A program made the translations under genes and the position numbers. Below, one piece after another: positions 41,098 through 53,570 of a stretch of DNA of 64,000 nt (its first letter is position 1; every line of letters begins with the position of its first letter). The notes under the pieces are model-generated. The model did not search any database and was not told where the DNA came from. It worked only from the letters and a program-made list of their open reading frames with translations. Origin of the DNA: Hormiphora californensis (Eukaryota; Ctenophora; Tentaculata; Cydippida; Pleurobrachiidae). The stretch is from contig CM035350.1 in assembly GCA_020137815.1 (NCBI GenBank), forward strand, positions 10,204,947-10,268,946. Direction: 5' to 3'.

Positions 41098-42560
41098 CGT
41101 GTAATCCATGATATACACGTGGACAAGGAAAACTTGGCAGTATTTAGTCCCCGAACAACTGTGTATCCTCATTTCTACAATTGAGGCAAAATATATTAAT
41201 TGGCAAGTGGCCTAGAGGGAAATAGTAATTAATAGATGACCTAATTTCTCAATATAACCTGATAATTAATGATAATTCACTTGTCAACATATTCAGCATG
41301 TATTTTACGCTTCACTTTCTATAGAACTGGTTTCTATCACTCATGCACTTGCACAGTGCAATCGACTAGTTGCGACACAGAAATTAACTGAAAACGATGG
41401 CCGGAAGTGCTGTGTGCTAAGACCTCTAATCTGCACTTCTACAGTACAAATTAATTGATAAAGACCGATACGACAGATATATATCTGTTGAGTTAATTCC
41501 TGGAAAAAGTCTGCAGCTGGTAAGCTGTGGCAGTCATTGGCCTGATAGAGCCATGTGCAATGACATTGCATCTGATCATCGCGAGTATCACAGTGTGGGG
41601 TAATATCTCTCCTGCAGCACGTTCATTCATCACAGTTACAAGGTGTTATATAGCGCCTGGTCCATATAGCGGAATAAATGACTCCCAACCACTTTCTCCC
41701 TGTCAGGCTCTGAAAGCAATTCCTCCCGTAGTAACCTGGCATCAAAGGAATGCCTGACAGTACTGAATACTGGTGTAAAATACGGAACGTATACTAAAGA
41801 AGAGTACTACTGCATATGGCGATTAAACCCCTCCCTACCTGCCCAGTGAATCAGTGCTCTGATGCAGTTAAACAGTTAGCTAGGGCATTTAGACTCAGTT
41901 CTGAACAGATCGTTCTGACCTTCCACCTACCCCGAGTTATAGTGCTCAACTATATTCAACTTCCATGGAACGTTGTTTAGTCAGAGCATTGACCTGACAG
42001 TGTTTAGCAGTGATCTTTATGAGAAAATATCGGAAATGAAGTGCGGTAAAGGTTTAACCACACGTACAAGAGAACAAAATAAAAATACCTGGGTTGAATA
42101 ACAAAGACTTTGAACCGAGACACGGTAAGGGAAAACGTTGGGAACGCACATGCAATAGTTAGCACGTGGGCCGATCAAGTAGACTATAGTACCTCCTGGC
42201 ACAGACTTCTTAAACTACACCTAATTGAACACTAGATACAGACTGGACTAATTACACGTGTTGAGCATGGGCACAACTAGTTAACAGGGTGGCACAACTA
42301 CTTGTTAAGTAAGGGGGTGCCGGGTGGAACAACTACAGTTGACAGATCTGTATAATCTGTCACTGGCGCTGACAGTAATGTATCCCATATATCAACAACC
42401 ACATGTGGTCTAGACTCAATCAGATCGTGATCAGTCAAAACCCTAATTTCATCAGGAAATTAGACATGAGCATTAAGCACTTTGCCACATACCATGATAG
42501 TGCTAAGTACGTGGCCCACTTCACATTAAATCTACCCAGCACTGTAACTCAACATCAGGG
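41098..42560. other. No gene identified
   Basis: Repeated CCTGACAG and GTCAGAGCATTG words suggest diverged dispersed repeats. No coding exon with splice sites was convincing. Confidence 0.35.
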
Positions 42561-42568
42561 AGCACTTA

Positions 42569-42690
<122 letters not shown>

Positions 42691-43059
42691 TAATCAGGTG
42701 TTAGCGAATGATCGAGTGCATTGACATGATTATGTTCATCATGAACTTCACTCATGAACAATCTCACATGATCTGCCAAATGAGCATTTTAAATGCGTCC
42801 TAATTATCCGGCCAACAGAGGTTTCAACCATATTCCGTTCCTCAAGACTTCCCGAGCATTCTAAACCTTTCCCAACTTTACTAATAGTCTGCCCGGTTCA
42901 AATTGCTATACCATACCCTGCACTCCCCTGTCTCACTTTCCAACCCTACAACCCTCTACCAGCTACCTACCTCTAACTACAACACTGTCCTGTACCGACA
43001 ACTATAATTACTGATTGCAAGTACGAACAACTATAACTACCTGTACCTCTGTATAGCCA

Positions 43060-43396
43060 TGACAACTATAACCCCTCTCTCTGTATAGCCATGACAACTA
43101 TAACCCCTCTCTCTGTATAGCCATGACAACTATAACCCCTCTCTCTGTATAGCCATGACAACTATAACCCCTCTCTCTGTATAGCCATGACAACTATAAC
43201 CCCTCTCTCTGTATAGCCATGACAACTATAACCCCTCTCTCTGTATAGCCATGACAACTATAACCCCTCTCTCTGTATAGCCATGACAACTATAACCCCT
43301 CTCTCTGTATAGCCATGACAACTATAACCCCTCTCTCTGTATAGCCATGACTGAATGCAAGTACCGACAACTATAACCCCCTCCCTCTCTGTATAG
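43060..43396 (+). repeat. 32-bp minisatellite whose unit contains a 3' splice site and an ATG
   Basis: About ten units with CCCCTCTCTCTGTATAGCCA then TGAC. The last, diverged unit (CTCCCTCTCTGTATAG|CTATG) is the acceptor and start codon of the gene at 43399, so the array amplified that junction. Confidence 0.85.
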
Positions 43397-43398
43397 CT

Positions 43399-44179
43399 AT
43401 GACTGAAGGTAGGTCGAATGAGGAGGATGCCCACACCACTCTACCCGTTACCTCAGAGCCCCTTGCCCAGCCCACTCCGGAGCAGACGGAGAGAACCCTA
43501 ACTGATAGGCTGAACCAGAGACTCCTAAACTCATTCCTGACAAGGCTCAATAGTGGGCAGGTATGTGTCGGAATGATGCTCAGCGTTTTGGAATCTTTGC
43601 GGTCGCAGCGATGTGGTAAAAAAAGCTGTAATAGGGAAATGAATCCTTGGGAAAATGAATCCCTGGGAAAAGTTGTTGTTTTACTCAACAAGGGAAAAGT
43701 CTCTGCTGTCATGATCAGTAGGTTTTTGATAAAGTTTTACTTACTATGCAGTAAGATTTAGATCCCCCGTCCTATAGGCTGATAATAATTATCCTAGTTA
43801 TATAATGTGCCCATTAAGTCAGCCTATAATGGGCGCTAAGTGACATTAGCTGCCATTACTTTACCTCTAAAACTATCTACTACATACTCAGCTTAGTAAA
43901 GCGCTCTGCATGAACGATGTAATGAATAAATGGAAAGGAGGGTGGCTCATAGGCCATGCGCCAGTTAGGGACGATGAATAGTTGATATTTAATAGCAAAT
44001 ACAATCTATACAATATATACCGGCCATGATACTGGCTATCCCCCCGCCCCCGATATGACACGTGATTCCTGCAGGTACCCATGGCAAGTGAGACTGGTGA
44101 CACCTCACAACAGGAATGGGATGACCACGAGGAGGAGGAGGTAGAGGAATCTGAGCCGGCTACTGTCCCCAGTAATTAG
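43399..44179 (+). CDS. Small acidic protein, two exons, unrecognised
   Basis: Exons 43399-43560 (54 codons) and 44075-44179 (34 codons plus TAG), phase 0, donor GGGCAG|GTATGT and acceptor TTCCTGCAG. The 88-residue product begins MTEGRSNEEDAHTTLPVTSE, has a central amphipathic stretch (TDRLNQRLLNSFLTRLNSGQ) that could be helical, and ends in an acidic tail (WDDHEEEEVEESEPATV). I do not recognise the family. The ATG lies 2 nt after an AG acceptor, so a 5' non-coding exon probably exists upstream. It converges with the EF-hand gene. Confidence 0.6.
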
Positions 44180-44676
44180 GTAATGTATTAGACCTCGACG
44201 ATATGCCTTATTTTGACCGGGACTCTGAAACACTCAGCACCCCATCATTATTAGCAATTTAGCATCCACCGTTATGTCGCGGGATCGGTATCTCGAGGGA
44301 CTGCCTGGCGGCGCCCCGTTTTGACAGCTCGGAGAGGACTGTTGTAATGAATGTATCAAGATAAAACACACTATTAGTTGCAGGAAACAGGGATACAATT
44401 AAAACTTTACACAAAAAACAGTCCTCGACCACTCAGTTCAGTTCAGTCATGCGATGCTTTTGGTTTATGGCTTCTTCACCACAACGACAAAAACACATAC
44501 ACGCCTTGGCCACAAACACACACGCAAACCTCTGGAGTAATTCCAAGTTTTGACCAAGTCTCCTGACGTACAAACTGATGCAACCACAGCTCAATAAAAT
44601 ATCTTTTTCCTTCCCGTACAAACATGAGCAAGTTCTAACAAGTATTCAGCATGATTATTAGCGGGGTTTCTTTCAT

Positions 44677-44780
<104 letters not shown>

Positions 44781-44964
44781 ATTCCATTACAATCGTCTTA
44801 TGGTCTAAAAAGTTTATGTTTACATCCATCGTTAATAATCAATCCATCTCTGAGACCATGCCGACAAATCCAGTCTCCACCTCATCTGATCTCACTGGCA
44901 CTAATTTGCAGTAGCCTTTACCACTCATAATTGTCCACAACTCCACCTCTCGTATCTCTCCTTC

Positions 44965-45907
44965 CTAAAACCTGTCATTAGCGGGGAAATGACCATGATT
45001 CAGGAAGACAGACAGGAACTCCTCTTTGCTGATTATTCCATCACTGTTGTTATCTATCTCATCAATCAGTTCCTGAATCTCTTCCTCGTTACAGCGCTGC
45101 CCAATGCTAAACAGAGTGTCCTTGAACTCACTGGAACTTATCTTGCCATTTCCATCCGCATCAAACACCTGCATAGGGGGGGGGGTGTTGTGAACAGAGT
45201 TAGGGAAAACTGGGGGGGGGGGGGGGGGGGGGTGTGAATAGATTTTGGGGAATTGGGGGGGGGGGGTTGGTAGGAGATACAGCTGTAGTGGAGAGAGAAA
45301 GGGGCCTAGTGAATCAGGGGTGTAGATATGGTATCGAGGCAGTGTTATCTCTCACCTTGAATATAGCCTCGTATTGTTGTTGTGGTGTTACAATGGGATT
45401 GTGATGTCGGGACATTAGTTTTATAAACTCTGACACACTCAGCACTCCATCATTGTTGGCATCTACCGTTGCAATCATCTCCTCTACCTCACTAACACTG
45501 GGTTTCAGCCCTATAGTGGCCATTAGGGTGCTGAGCTCATCTACTGAGATGGACCCATCACCGTTCACATCATACTTACTGAAGGCCTGTTCGTACTCCC
45601 TGATTTGGTCCATGGTGAGTGTAACTGGGTGTAGCGTCTTCCTCTCCTCCTTGTTAAACAGACAGGACTTCCTCCTCGCCCCTGCACCCCTCCCTCCTCC
45701 ACTACCATTACTACCACTGCTCCCTGGTCTCTTGTTCTCTGCAGCTCGTACCTCGTGCAGTGTAATGTGGAGATTAGCTGCTGTGCTCTGTGTCTTTAGG
45801 AAGTTCTTGGTGGAATCCAGGAACTTCCTCATCCTAGTGGTCATTTGACCGTTCTTCCCTGCTCCACCGTTCATTTCCTGAACTTCATCGGGTAATCGGT
45901 CAACCAT
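44965..45907 (-). CDS. Calmodulin-like protein with four EF-hands and a low-complexity N-terminal extension
   Basis: Minus-strand exons 45907-45356 (184 codons, ATG at 45907-45905) and 45168-44965 (67 codons plus TAG), phase 0. The product is 251 aa. Residues 1-110 form a Gly/Ser-rich, basic extension with no signal peptide. Four canonical loops follow: DVNGDGSISVDE, DANNDGVLSVSE, DADGNGKISSSE and DNNSDGIISKEE, all with acidic residues at positions 1 and 12. All four sites should bind calcium. Calmodulin is 149 aa, so the N-terminal extension makes this a CML-type sensor; its target is unknown. The single intron contains long poly-G runs. Confidence 0.9.
45175..45266 (-). repeat. Poly-G tracts in the EF-hand gene intron
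   Basis: Runs of about 10, 20 and 11 G on the plus strand (poly-C in the transcript, just upstream of the acceptor). They may act as an extended polypyrimidine tract. Confidence 0.9.
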
Positions 45908-47369
45908 GGTGGTGGTTTTATGGGGAGAACTGAGTAGCAACAAAACACACAAAGAGATTCAAAAAGAGGCGTTAGAGAGAAGAGAAGGATGTGTGTGGTC
46001 GATTACCCAACTGTCTATAGACGTGGTAACCATGGAAACAGAACGGGCAACAGACTCGTTAAAACTCGCTATAATATAGCCTTTATATAATTGAGATGCC
46101 AAGAGTTTCAAAGCGATCCCACTTTATATGAGGCAGTTATATATGCGAGATGGCAATTTGGACAACGCGTTACGCTCTCTTCAAGCGGCTTACTCAACAA
46201 GCGGCCGTTATGGAAGGCAAGAATTGAAAAAAGGAAGCCTCAGTTCGGCTATAATTATAGGGTATAACGATACAGGGGAGAGATTATCGTTTATAATGGG
46301 ACAGTTAATGGGGCAATTATCGATAATCGTTTTTAGGGCACAGACGTCTCTATTGGACTAAAGAGATCTATATTTTAACTTACCATCCACCTCATGGCAA
46401 TAATAGATCGAACGTGATCTGCAGAATTGAGAGAGTCAGGTTCTAGTTCTACTGAAGTGAGGTCACTATCGATTGATGTGCTATTTATAGCCCGCGTTCA
46501 GAAATCTAACAGTTCAGATCTGAGAACGATTGGCCAGAACAATCATAGACGATCGTCCTGTAAAGAATGCAAAGTTATTAGTTTATTGCCTGGTGTCAGA
46601 ACTAGTTTGTTATAATCGAGACACCACAGCTGTCAGAGCATTGGCCTGACAGAGACACCAGTGCAGGTATTCAACATCTGCCTGGCAAGCGAAACAAATG
46701 GGAAACAAACGCACTGAGAATTCATCACCGGGTCTGACAATTAAATCTGTCTGGCGCCACTAACCCCATTATGACAGTGTCATTTGATTCTCAGATGGGG
46801 TCCGTGGCGCCATACAGGGTCTGACACTGTCTGGCGCCGCGGACCCCATCTGACACTTGGTTGGGAAGTCACCCCTGTTATTATTAATATATGGCGGAGG
46901 GGTAATTTCAAAATCTGACACTGTCTAGTGCCGATCCGATCTGAGCGCACCGTCAGACAGGTCTGATATGACACGTCAGCGTGGAGCAATTTTGGCCGGT
47001 TCCATCCCCCATTAACACACAACCACCCCTTTCAGGTTAATTGACTGAGATTGGTACTGACAAGATGCTGAGTGCTGGTATTCCACGATACAAAGACCCC
47101 TTTTCCGTGCCCCTCGCTCTCCAGAGTACTCAACAACTCGGAAGAGATTTCCTTGTTTTTCCGGCCATTTTGAGACAATTACAAAACACAGAGTTCGCTA
47201 AGGGTGCAATCAAATATATACGTAGAAACCTAAAAAACCATGGTCTCTTTTTTCAATAAGTTAGAAAAAGTAAACAATAAAAACACATGTTATCCCTCTG
47301 GGAGCATATGTTATTATAGCGAAAAATAATCCTCTCTATATCGACTCGTATACATCTCCCCCAGTGTCT
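45908..47369. other. Intergenic region between the EF-hand and NMT genes
   Basis: The left part should hold the EF-hand gene promoter (minus strand). A strong hairpin lies at 46792-46852. TTATAATCGAGACACC and CTGACA words recur. No additional gene was supported. Confidence 0.4.
46792..46852. repeat. GC-rich hairpin
   Basis: Arms CAGATGGGGTCCGTGGCGCC and its near-perfect inverse enclose about 20 nt. Related GTCTGGCGCC words occur at 46750 and 46828. Confidence 0.8.
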
Positions 47370-50300
47370 CTATTGCAATACCAGTCCTATCTCTCCTGGT
47401 TCCATCCCCTTACAGATCCAGTTGAAGATGTAGTAGTGCAGATTGCCATCTCCCATACCAAACTTCAAATCCTCCAATATAGGCCGGTTCTAAATGAGAG
47501 GATTTAGTGTTAGAACATTGTGTTAGAACATTGTGTTAGAACATGGTGTTAGAACATGGTGTTAGAACATGGTGTTAAAACATGGTGTTAGGACATGGTG
47601 TTAGGACATGGTGTTAGAACATGGTGTTAGAACATGGTGTTAGAACATGGTGTTAGAACATGGTGTTAAAACATGGTGTTAGGACATGGTGTTAGGACAT
47701 GGTGTTAGAACATGGTGTTAGAACATGGTGTTAGAACATGGTGTTAGAACATTGTGTTAGAACATAGTGTTAGAACATTGTGTTAAAACATGGTGTTAGA
47801 ACATGGTGTTAAAACATGGTGTTAAAACATTGTGTTAAAACATGGTGGTAGAACATAGTGTTAGAACATGGTGTTAGAACATTGTGTTAGAACATGGTGT
47901 TAGAACATGGTGTTAGAACATGGTGTTAGAACATGGTGTTAAAACATTGTGTTAGAACATGGTGTTAGAACATGGTGTTAGAACATGGTGTTAAAACATG
48001 GTGTTAGAACATGGTGTTAGAACATGGTGTTAAAACATTGTGTTAGAACATGGTGTTAGAACATGGTGTTAGAACATGGTGTTAGAACATAGTGTTAGAA
48101 CATGGTGTTAAAACATGGTGTTAAAACATGATGTTAGAACATGGTGTTAGAACATGGTGTTAGAACATGGTGTTAGAACATGGTGTTAGAACATGGTGTT
48201 AGAACATGGTGTTAGAACATGGTGTTAGAACATGGTGTTAGAACATTGTGGGTTTTTTGGGAATATTCTTTTTGTTTTTACCTCCATTAGATCCAGAGCA
48301 TTAAAGACATCAAAGTTATTACTCTTTGCCATTATAAGAGCATCATTCATCAGGTCCTTTAAATTTAAACTCTCTGAAAAAGGGCATATTTTACTGGTGT
48401 GACTGTTTTTTGAATACTTTTGTTGATTTGTAAAATGTGATATCTTATTTCCGAAACCTAAATCTTGTTTCTAGCTCCATTGAGCACTGGTTCTGCCCCC
48501 TGATACTCCCCCCCCCCCAGACAGCATTGCCACGTACCATTGTAGTAGTAGAAGCTGTATGCAGCATGTAGGCTCTTGTATTGGGGGTTATTCATTATCG
48601 TTGAAGAGAGAGAGTAGAAACTAACAAAGTCTGTTATCTTCCCATCACCATTCTGAAACAGGGGGAGATGTTAGTTAACTAGGAGAGAGACATCTGAGTG
48701 ATATAGCAGCACTAGGGTAAAAAGGGAACCCCTGTAATTGTAAATCTCTCTCTGATCCCCGTACCTGAACAACGTAGCTGTAAACAATATCCTTCCTTGG
48801 TAAGAACCAGTGCTCGAATTCTTCCAAACTGAAGGTCTGGTGCAGTTTGAATTTCTTGAGGCTATTGTTGAGCCCTGCACAAACCTCCTCGATGTCTACC
48901 TTCTCCAGGATCCTGAACCCAGCAGATCGGGGTTGCTGAAACGGCCGCGCATTAGCAGTGTACTTTCTTTAGATGCGCGCACTCGCGCCCTCCCTAAATC
49001 CCACACAGAGCTGTTACATCCGACCTCACCCCAACAAGAATTGGAAGCAGGGGGGAGGGGGGGGGGGGGGGGGGGGTGGTTACCTCTGGTAGCTTGTAGA
49101 GTTTTATAGTTCTTTGCATCGTCATGTTTCGGCTCAGAGATGCAAACTGTACATTAATCAGTTTCTTGGGGTTGAGAGATCGATGCCAATACCTGAAAGG
49201 TGTGAGGTTAGAGATGGGAGAGTAGAAACAATGATCCCACTACTACAACAAGTGTAGATTAAAGACACTACTAAATAGATTGCTATTATAATAATACCTG
49301 CAGGTAGCAACAGGTTTCGGTAGCACAACACCTGCAGTATAGACCGCCTGGAATATCCCTGTTGCGTTTACACGGCGTGTAATCTCTCGAATTAGGACGG
49401 GGGCAACCCTCTTACTTCTCATCTTCTTTAATACACACAGGAAATTAATTTCCACCATCGTTTTAGATTTCCCGTGAACCTGAGAGAAGGGAACTTGTTT
49501 AGTATGCCGCCTAGGGAGCTGTGTAAGGGGGTGGGATGTGTGTTATTGGAAGTGGCATCTAATCAAGAGTTCATTATCTTTTGGATGTCTGTGCAAATCA
49601 CTGCACTGTTTAGGAAGTATGCAGTAGGAAGTATGGAGTACGAAGTGTGCAACACACAGTGTATAACAGGTGTACAATTGCTACAGTCACTCTTCCCACA
49701 GTGTTGATCCAGAAACTCAAAACAAAGAGTTGTTTGTACAATGTACTATGTGTGAACTGAAGCTGACTTTACATTGCTCAACAAGTTGAAGAGTGTGTGT
49801 AAATGTGATGATCTGATATTACCAGTATGTTAGCAGGGCTGCACCCCCCCCCCCGCCCCCCCCACACATATTACTCACCAGTATGTTAGCAGGGATGGCG
49901 CTGATAAAGGCGACTAGTTTCTTGTTTGACGCAACCCTCACTCCACAAGCCCACTCTGCCCTCCAGCCGGGGGGTCGTAGGGCCCACTTGAGAAACGGGG
50001 CTGAGTAATCAAACCTGGGGGTTTCAATAGTTTCGTTAGTATGTCTGTCATAAGTCATTACATATTCAGACTGAGCCTTTCACCTTTGCTCAACCTTCTC
50101 TCGCCCCGTAAAGGAAGGGCTAGATTAACTGATCCCTGATAACCGTTAGCCCCCAACCTCCCAGCCCTCTCCCCTCCCCTAAGCCACACTGAGATGTTCT
50201 ATTATTTACCGGAACATGTTGTCATCATCCTCTACATAGTTCTCATTGAGTAGTTGGTACAGTTCAATTAGTTGGGATTCATCATCCAGATCTAGATTGC

Positions 50301-50909
50301 ACCACTCAAATCCCTTTACTAGAGAGAATGACTCCTGCCGGACCTCGCTCTGTTCCTTGTCCTCTTCAATCGGCCCATTCCGCCCCTGAGAGGGAGAGAG
50401 GGTTATGGAGAGGGGCATGATACAGTGTGGAGAGTAGATAACTTATCACTCTTGGGACCCACTCTTTACTTGTTTGTTTAGTTTAAACAATGTAGTTTAC
50501 CTGTGCATCTGATGAGAAGGATGGGACGGGTTGGGTCGACCAAAACTGATAATTCCTCCTTTTAGCATCGTCTTCAGTTTTAGGGACGGCTTTGGGCAAC
50601 TTCAATTCCTTCTCTATTTTATCGATTATATCCTGCTGGGCCTTCTTATCAACTGGTGGGGGAGAGGGGAGATATTGTAGGTAGCTGGAGAGAGGGAGAA
50701 TAGGTAGCTGGTGGGAGATGGGAGTAGGAAGCTCGTGGGAGAGGAGAGAGAAGTAGCTGGGTGTTTTACAACTCAAACCAAGGATTCAAACCAAGCTACT
50801 GACTACATAACAGGGTGTCATGCGGAGCACCCTGAACCACTGTCATACTACAGGGTGTCATACCTGGTTTTTTAGCAGCCTCATTATTATTTTCATTGTT
50901 TTCTGTCAT
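47370..50909 (-). CDS. NMT: Glycylpeptide N-tetradecanoyltransferase (N-myristoyltransferase)
   Basis: The enzyme transfers myristate from myristoyl-CoA to N-terminal glycines of cytosolic proteins. Ten minus-strand exons with matching phases: 50909-50864, 50652-50501, 50385-50210, 50014-49879, 49479-49298, 49192-49084, 48935-48765, 48652-48538, 48373-48282 and 47489-47370. The product is 432 aa. Conserved landmarks are [98 protein letters not shown] and the C-terminal catalytic end [20 protein letters not shown]. The N-terminal basic extension of vertebrate NMT is shorter here. The start ATG is 235 bp from the AP2S1 stop, same strand. The last intron is filled by a minisatellite. Confidence 0.96.
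47505..48255 (-). repeat. 14-bp minisatellite filling the last NMT intron
   Basis: About 52 units of TTAGAACATGGTG with A/T variants occupy nearly all of the intron 47490-48281. The proximal unit lies next to the acceptor of the final exon. Confidence 0.95.
49821..49894 (-). repeat. Duplicated NMT exon-4 5' splice site
   Basis: ACCAGTATGTTAGCAGGG occurs at 49821 and 49877. Each copy has the exon end plus a donor (minus strand CATACTG|GTGAG used, CATACTG|GTAAT duplicate). A poly-C stretch separates them. Confidence 0.8.
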
Positions 50910-51144
50910 GCTGCTGCTACCTGTTGTAACACTAATAGTAATAGTAATAGTTGTAGTTACTAGTTGTAATTTGGAAACACATTAGGAAAGGAATAAAACA
51001 CTCGATAAAGGGGGGCAATGAAATCAACATACACGCAATAAGTAGTATACAACACATGAACATGAATTTAAAGTGTGAGTCTCTCTCTCTCATTCTGCTG
51101 TCACCAAGTCTCTATATCATCTACTTGCTCTAGCACTCTCCATT

Positions 51145-51953
51145 CTATTCGAGTTGGTTGAGGGCCCCCAGCTGCCGTAGAACCTTGTTCTGACTTGTCT
51201 CCCTGAGTTCCCCAGCTAAAAACATCTCATCTACAACTGCGTACACTTTGTAGAAATTAAACACCAGATCCAGCTCGCACACGTTATGGAAATACTCGTT
51301 GAGGACCTGGAATAGTAGTAGTAGTTAGTTGTGGGTAGATAAATAAACATCATCGGTTCAAAGGGCACACTCTGATTCAGTATAATTCTGATTCAATTTT
51401 TACCTCTACAAAGTTGTGGATAGCCTCTAGATACATCAAATTATTGTCCTGAACATCAACGCACATACAGAAGTAAAGACCAGCATATCTCCTGTAGACA
51501 ATCTTAAAGTTCCTGAACTCTACAAAGTTTGTGTGCTTGGCATCTCTCACTGTAACACATGCGTGTACCTGGGTGATAGATTAGTAACTTTACAGTTTGC
51601 GTTACAGTTTGTGTTCCGGTATTACTTTAGCTTTAGTGACGACACACGGATTTGGGACCCAATTCCCAAATCCGTGTGTCGTCACTTCGTTACCTCATCT
51701 ACCGTACCTTGTTTTTACCAAACCCCGGGGTAATGAACGACCGGAACTAAATTATGATGGCACACCGACTAGGAGGGAAGCCCTTGCACCCAAAACTTGT
51801 CGTCGTTACTTTAGGTCGATTACAGCTCATTTTGCAATGCAAGATAGTTACCTCTTCAATTAGCTTCTGCTTCTCCTCGTCATCAAAACTCATGTACCAT
51901 TTAGCGAGGCGTGTCTTTCCAGCCCGGTTCTGAATCAACATGAACCGAATCAT
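51145..51953 (-). CDS. AP2S1: AP-2 complex subunit sigma
   Basis: Small sigma subunit of the AP-2 adaptor for clathrin-mediated endocytosis at the plasma membrane. Three minus-strand exons: 51953-51852, 51568-51404 and 51306-51145, all phase 0, giving 142 residues, the same length as human AP2S1. The N-terminus [20 protein letters not shown] and the segments [19 protein letters not shown] and [20 protein letters not shown] are nearly invariant. The C-terminus ends [11 protein letters not shown]. This is one of the most conserved genes here; start and stop are unambiguous. It lies head-to-tail upstream of NMT. Confidence 0.97.
51636..51685. repeat. Near-perfect palindrome in AP2S1 intron 1
   Basis: Arms of 22 nt (GTGACGACACACGGATTTGG / inverse) around a 6-nt loop. 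Weaker flanking similarity suggests a small foldback element. Confidence 0.85.
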
Positions 51954-51959
51954 CGCCTA

Positions 51960-53088
51960 GCAAAATACATTTAAATTGTAACCGCCAGGTTTTTATGAAT
52001 GTCATGGTATACACAGTACGGTATAATAGTCGCAGGTTTACGAGCTCGAGTTGAGCTCAGACTATGTGTATGGGTAATGGGTCCGGGGTCGTGTGGCATG
52101 TTCTGAAATCTGACAGAGGCCCTGGGCTAAGTTTGATACAAATTTAGCTAGGCTCCATAAAATTTCACCTCTGCTGTTCAATGGTGCTACACTCTGTAGT
52201 ACTCAATATCAGGCATTCACTGGAAATCCATGGACCCGGCCTAAACATCGGAAAAAATGGAACACGACTGTGCGGGTGTACCAGTATAGTGTTGTGTTGG
52301 CACACGGACCCGGCCTCCGTTAAAAAAGAAAAGTTAAAATGTGTTTTTCAAAGTTGGCATACGTTGCAGGCCCCTTATAATATAATATAAGGGGCCTGGA
52401 GGGAATACCGCGCTAGGGGGGAATACATAATCAATCATATCTCCGGTTCCAGATAAGGTACAGAAATCGTTTTGGTAGCGTTGGAAAGAGGAAGATAACA
52501 GCTTTCAAATGCAACCGGTTTCAGGTCTCTATCTTATCAGGAACAGGAGATATGAACCAAACTCCGCAAAATCGAGTGCGGTAAAATAAAAAAATTCGAG
52601 ATTTTAATTCAAATTTGAAACAAAGTGTCCCTGCAGGGACCTGTGACGTCACTTTTTGAAAACAACCAATCTTTGAACAACTATTGCTCAGCCTCCTCAA
52701 GTCCAATTAACTTCTCTCAAAAACAGCAAGGTAGATAATTGTCAGATCTAACAGCTAGTGAAAGAATCAAGCAAAACGGATTTCAGGGGCCAAAGTTATA
52801 AGCACCGCCGTTTTTTCGCTCGCAAAGTTATTTTCGACCCAGCCGGGCTCAGACCAAACGCGCGCGCGGCATTCCCTTCAGTCCCCTCGTTGCGGGGGTG
52901 CGCGCATGAGGGGGCTGCAGCGCATTCCAAAGTTAAAATGTGTTTTTCAAAGTGCTGAGCTGTTCTGGAAATTTAAAGGGTACTTATCGCGCGCGTGATC
53001 TACAGCGTGAAATCAATATATTTCGCGCGTTCCATTAAAATTACCACAATGCCATGCCGTGATATTTCGAAAATCTGAGCTCGAGTAA
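51960..53088. other. Upstream of AP2S1; no gene identified
   Basis: Contains the shared phrase AAAGTTAAAATGTGTTTTTC at about 52331 and 52930, and an inverted TATAATATAATATAAGGGGC. The AP2S1 promoter should be at the left edge; no defined core element was recognised. Confidence 0.4.
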
Positions 53089-53090
53089 TA

Positions 53091-53371
53091 GGGATCCCTA
53101 AAAAAGTTCAGTATTTACACAGAGTTTACACAGTCTTTACACAGTCGTTACACCCAGAGCGCCCGCGCCGCTCTGGGTGTAAAGACTGCGTCTTTCGCAC
53201 TCGATTTGCAGCGTTTTCAGAAACTTTTTTCGCCGCAGCGCTCAATTTACTCAATTGTGCAGCACACAATCCAATATTTTCTTAGAAAAAGCCGCAAAAC
53301 GCAGCACGCGCCGCTCTGGGTGTAATGACTGTGTAAACTCTGTGTAAATACTGAACTTTTTTAGGGATCCC
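53091..53371. mobile_element. Foldback MITE, 281 bp, TA target duplication
   Basis: Terminal inverted repeats begin GGGATCCCTAAAAAAGTTCA, with about 70-bp arms containing repeated TTTACACAG words. TA dinucleotides flank both ends (53089-53090, 53372-53373). The interior has a second palindrome of CGCTCTGGGTGTAA. Confidence 0.85.
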
Positions 53372-53570
53372 TATTTTCGTTTACGTTTTTCGTTTTATTT
53401 TTTCTCTGTTTTTCGGTTTTCGCCCTTTGAACCAAGAACTAAGCAGTCTCGTACGTCGTACGTCGTACTGATACCATAAAGTAGGCCAGCGTTAAAATCT
53501 GGGTGTTTCGTGAGTACTGAAAATCGGTTTTTTAGGGTTAGGACTAAAGTAGGGTTTGGGTTGGGGTTAG

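Noticed and set aside
43371-43712. 113-residue minus-strand open frame
   Set aside because: Antisense of the plus-strand exon 43399-43560, which has proper start and splice sites.
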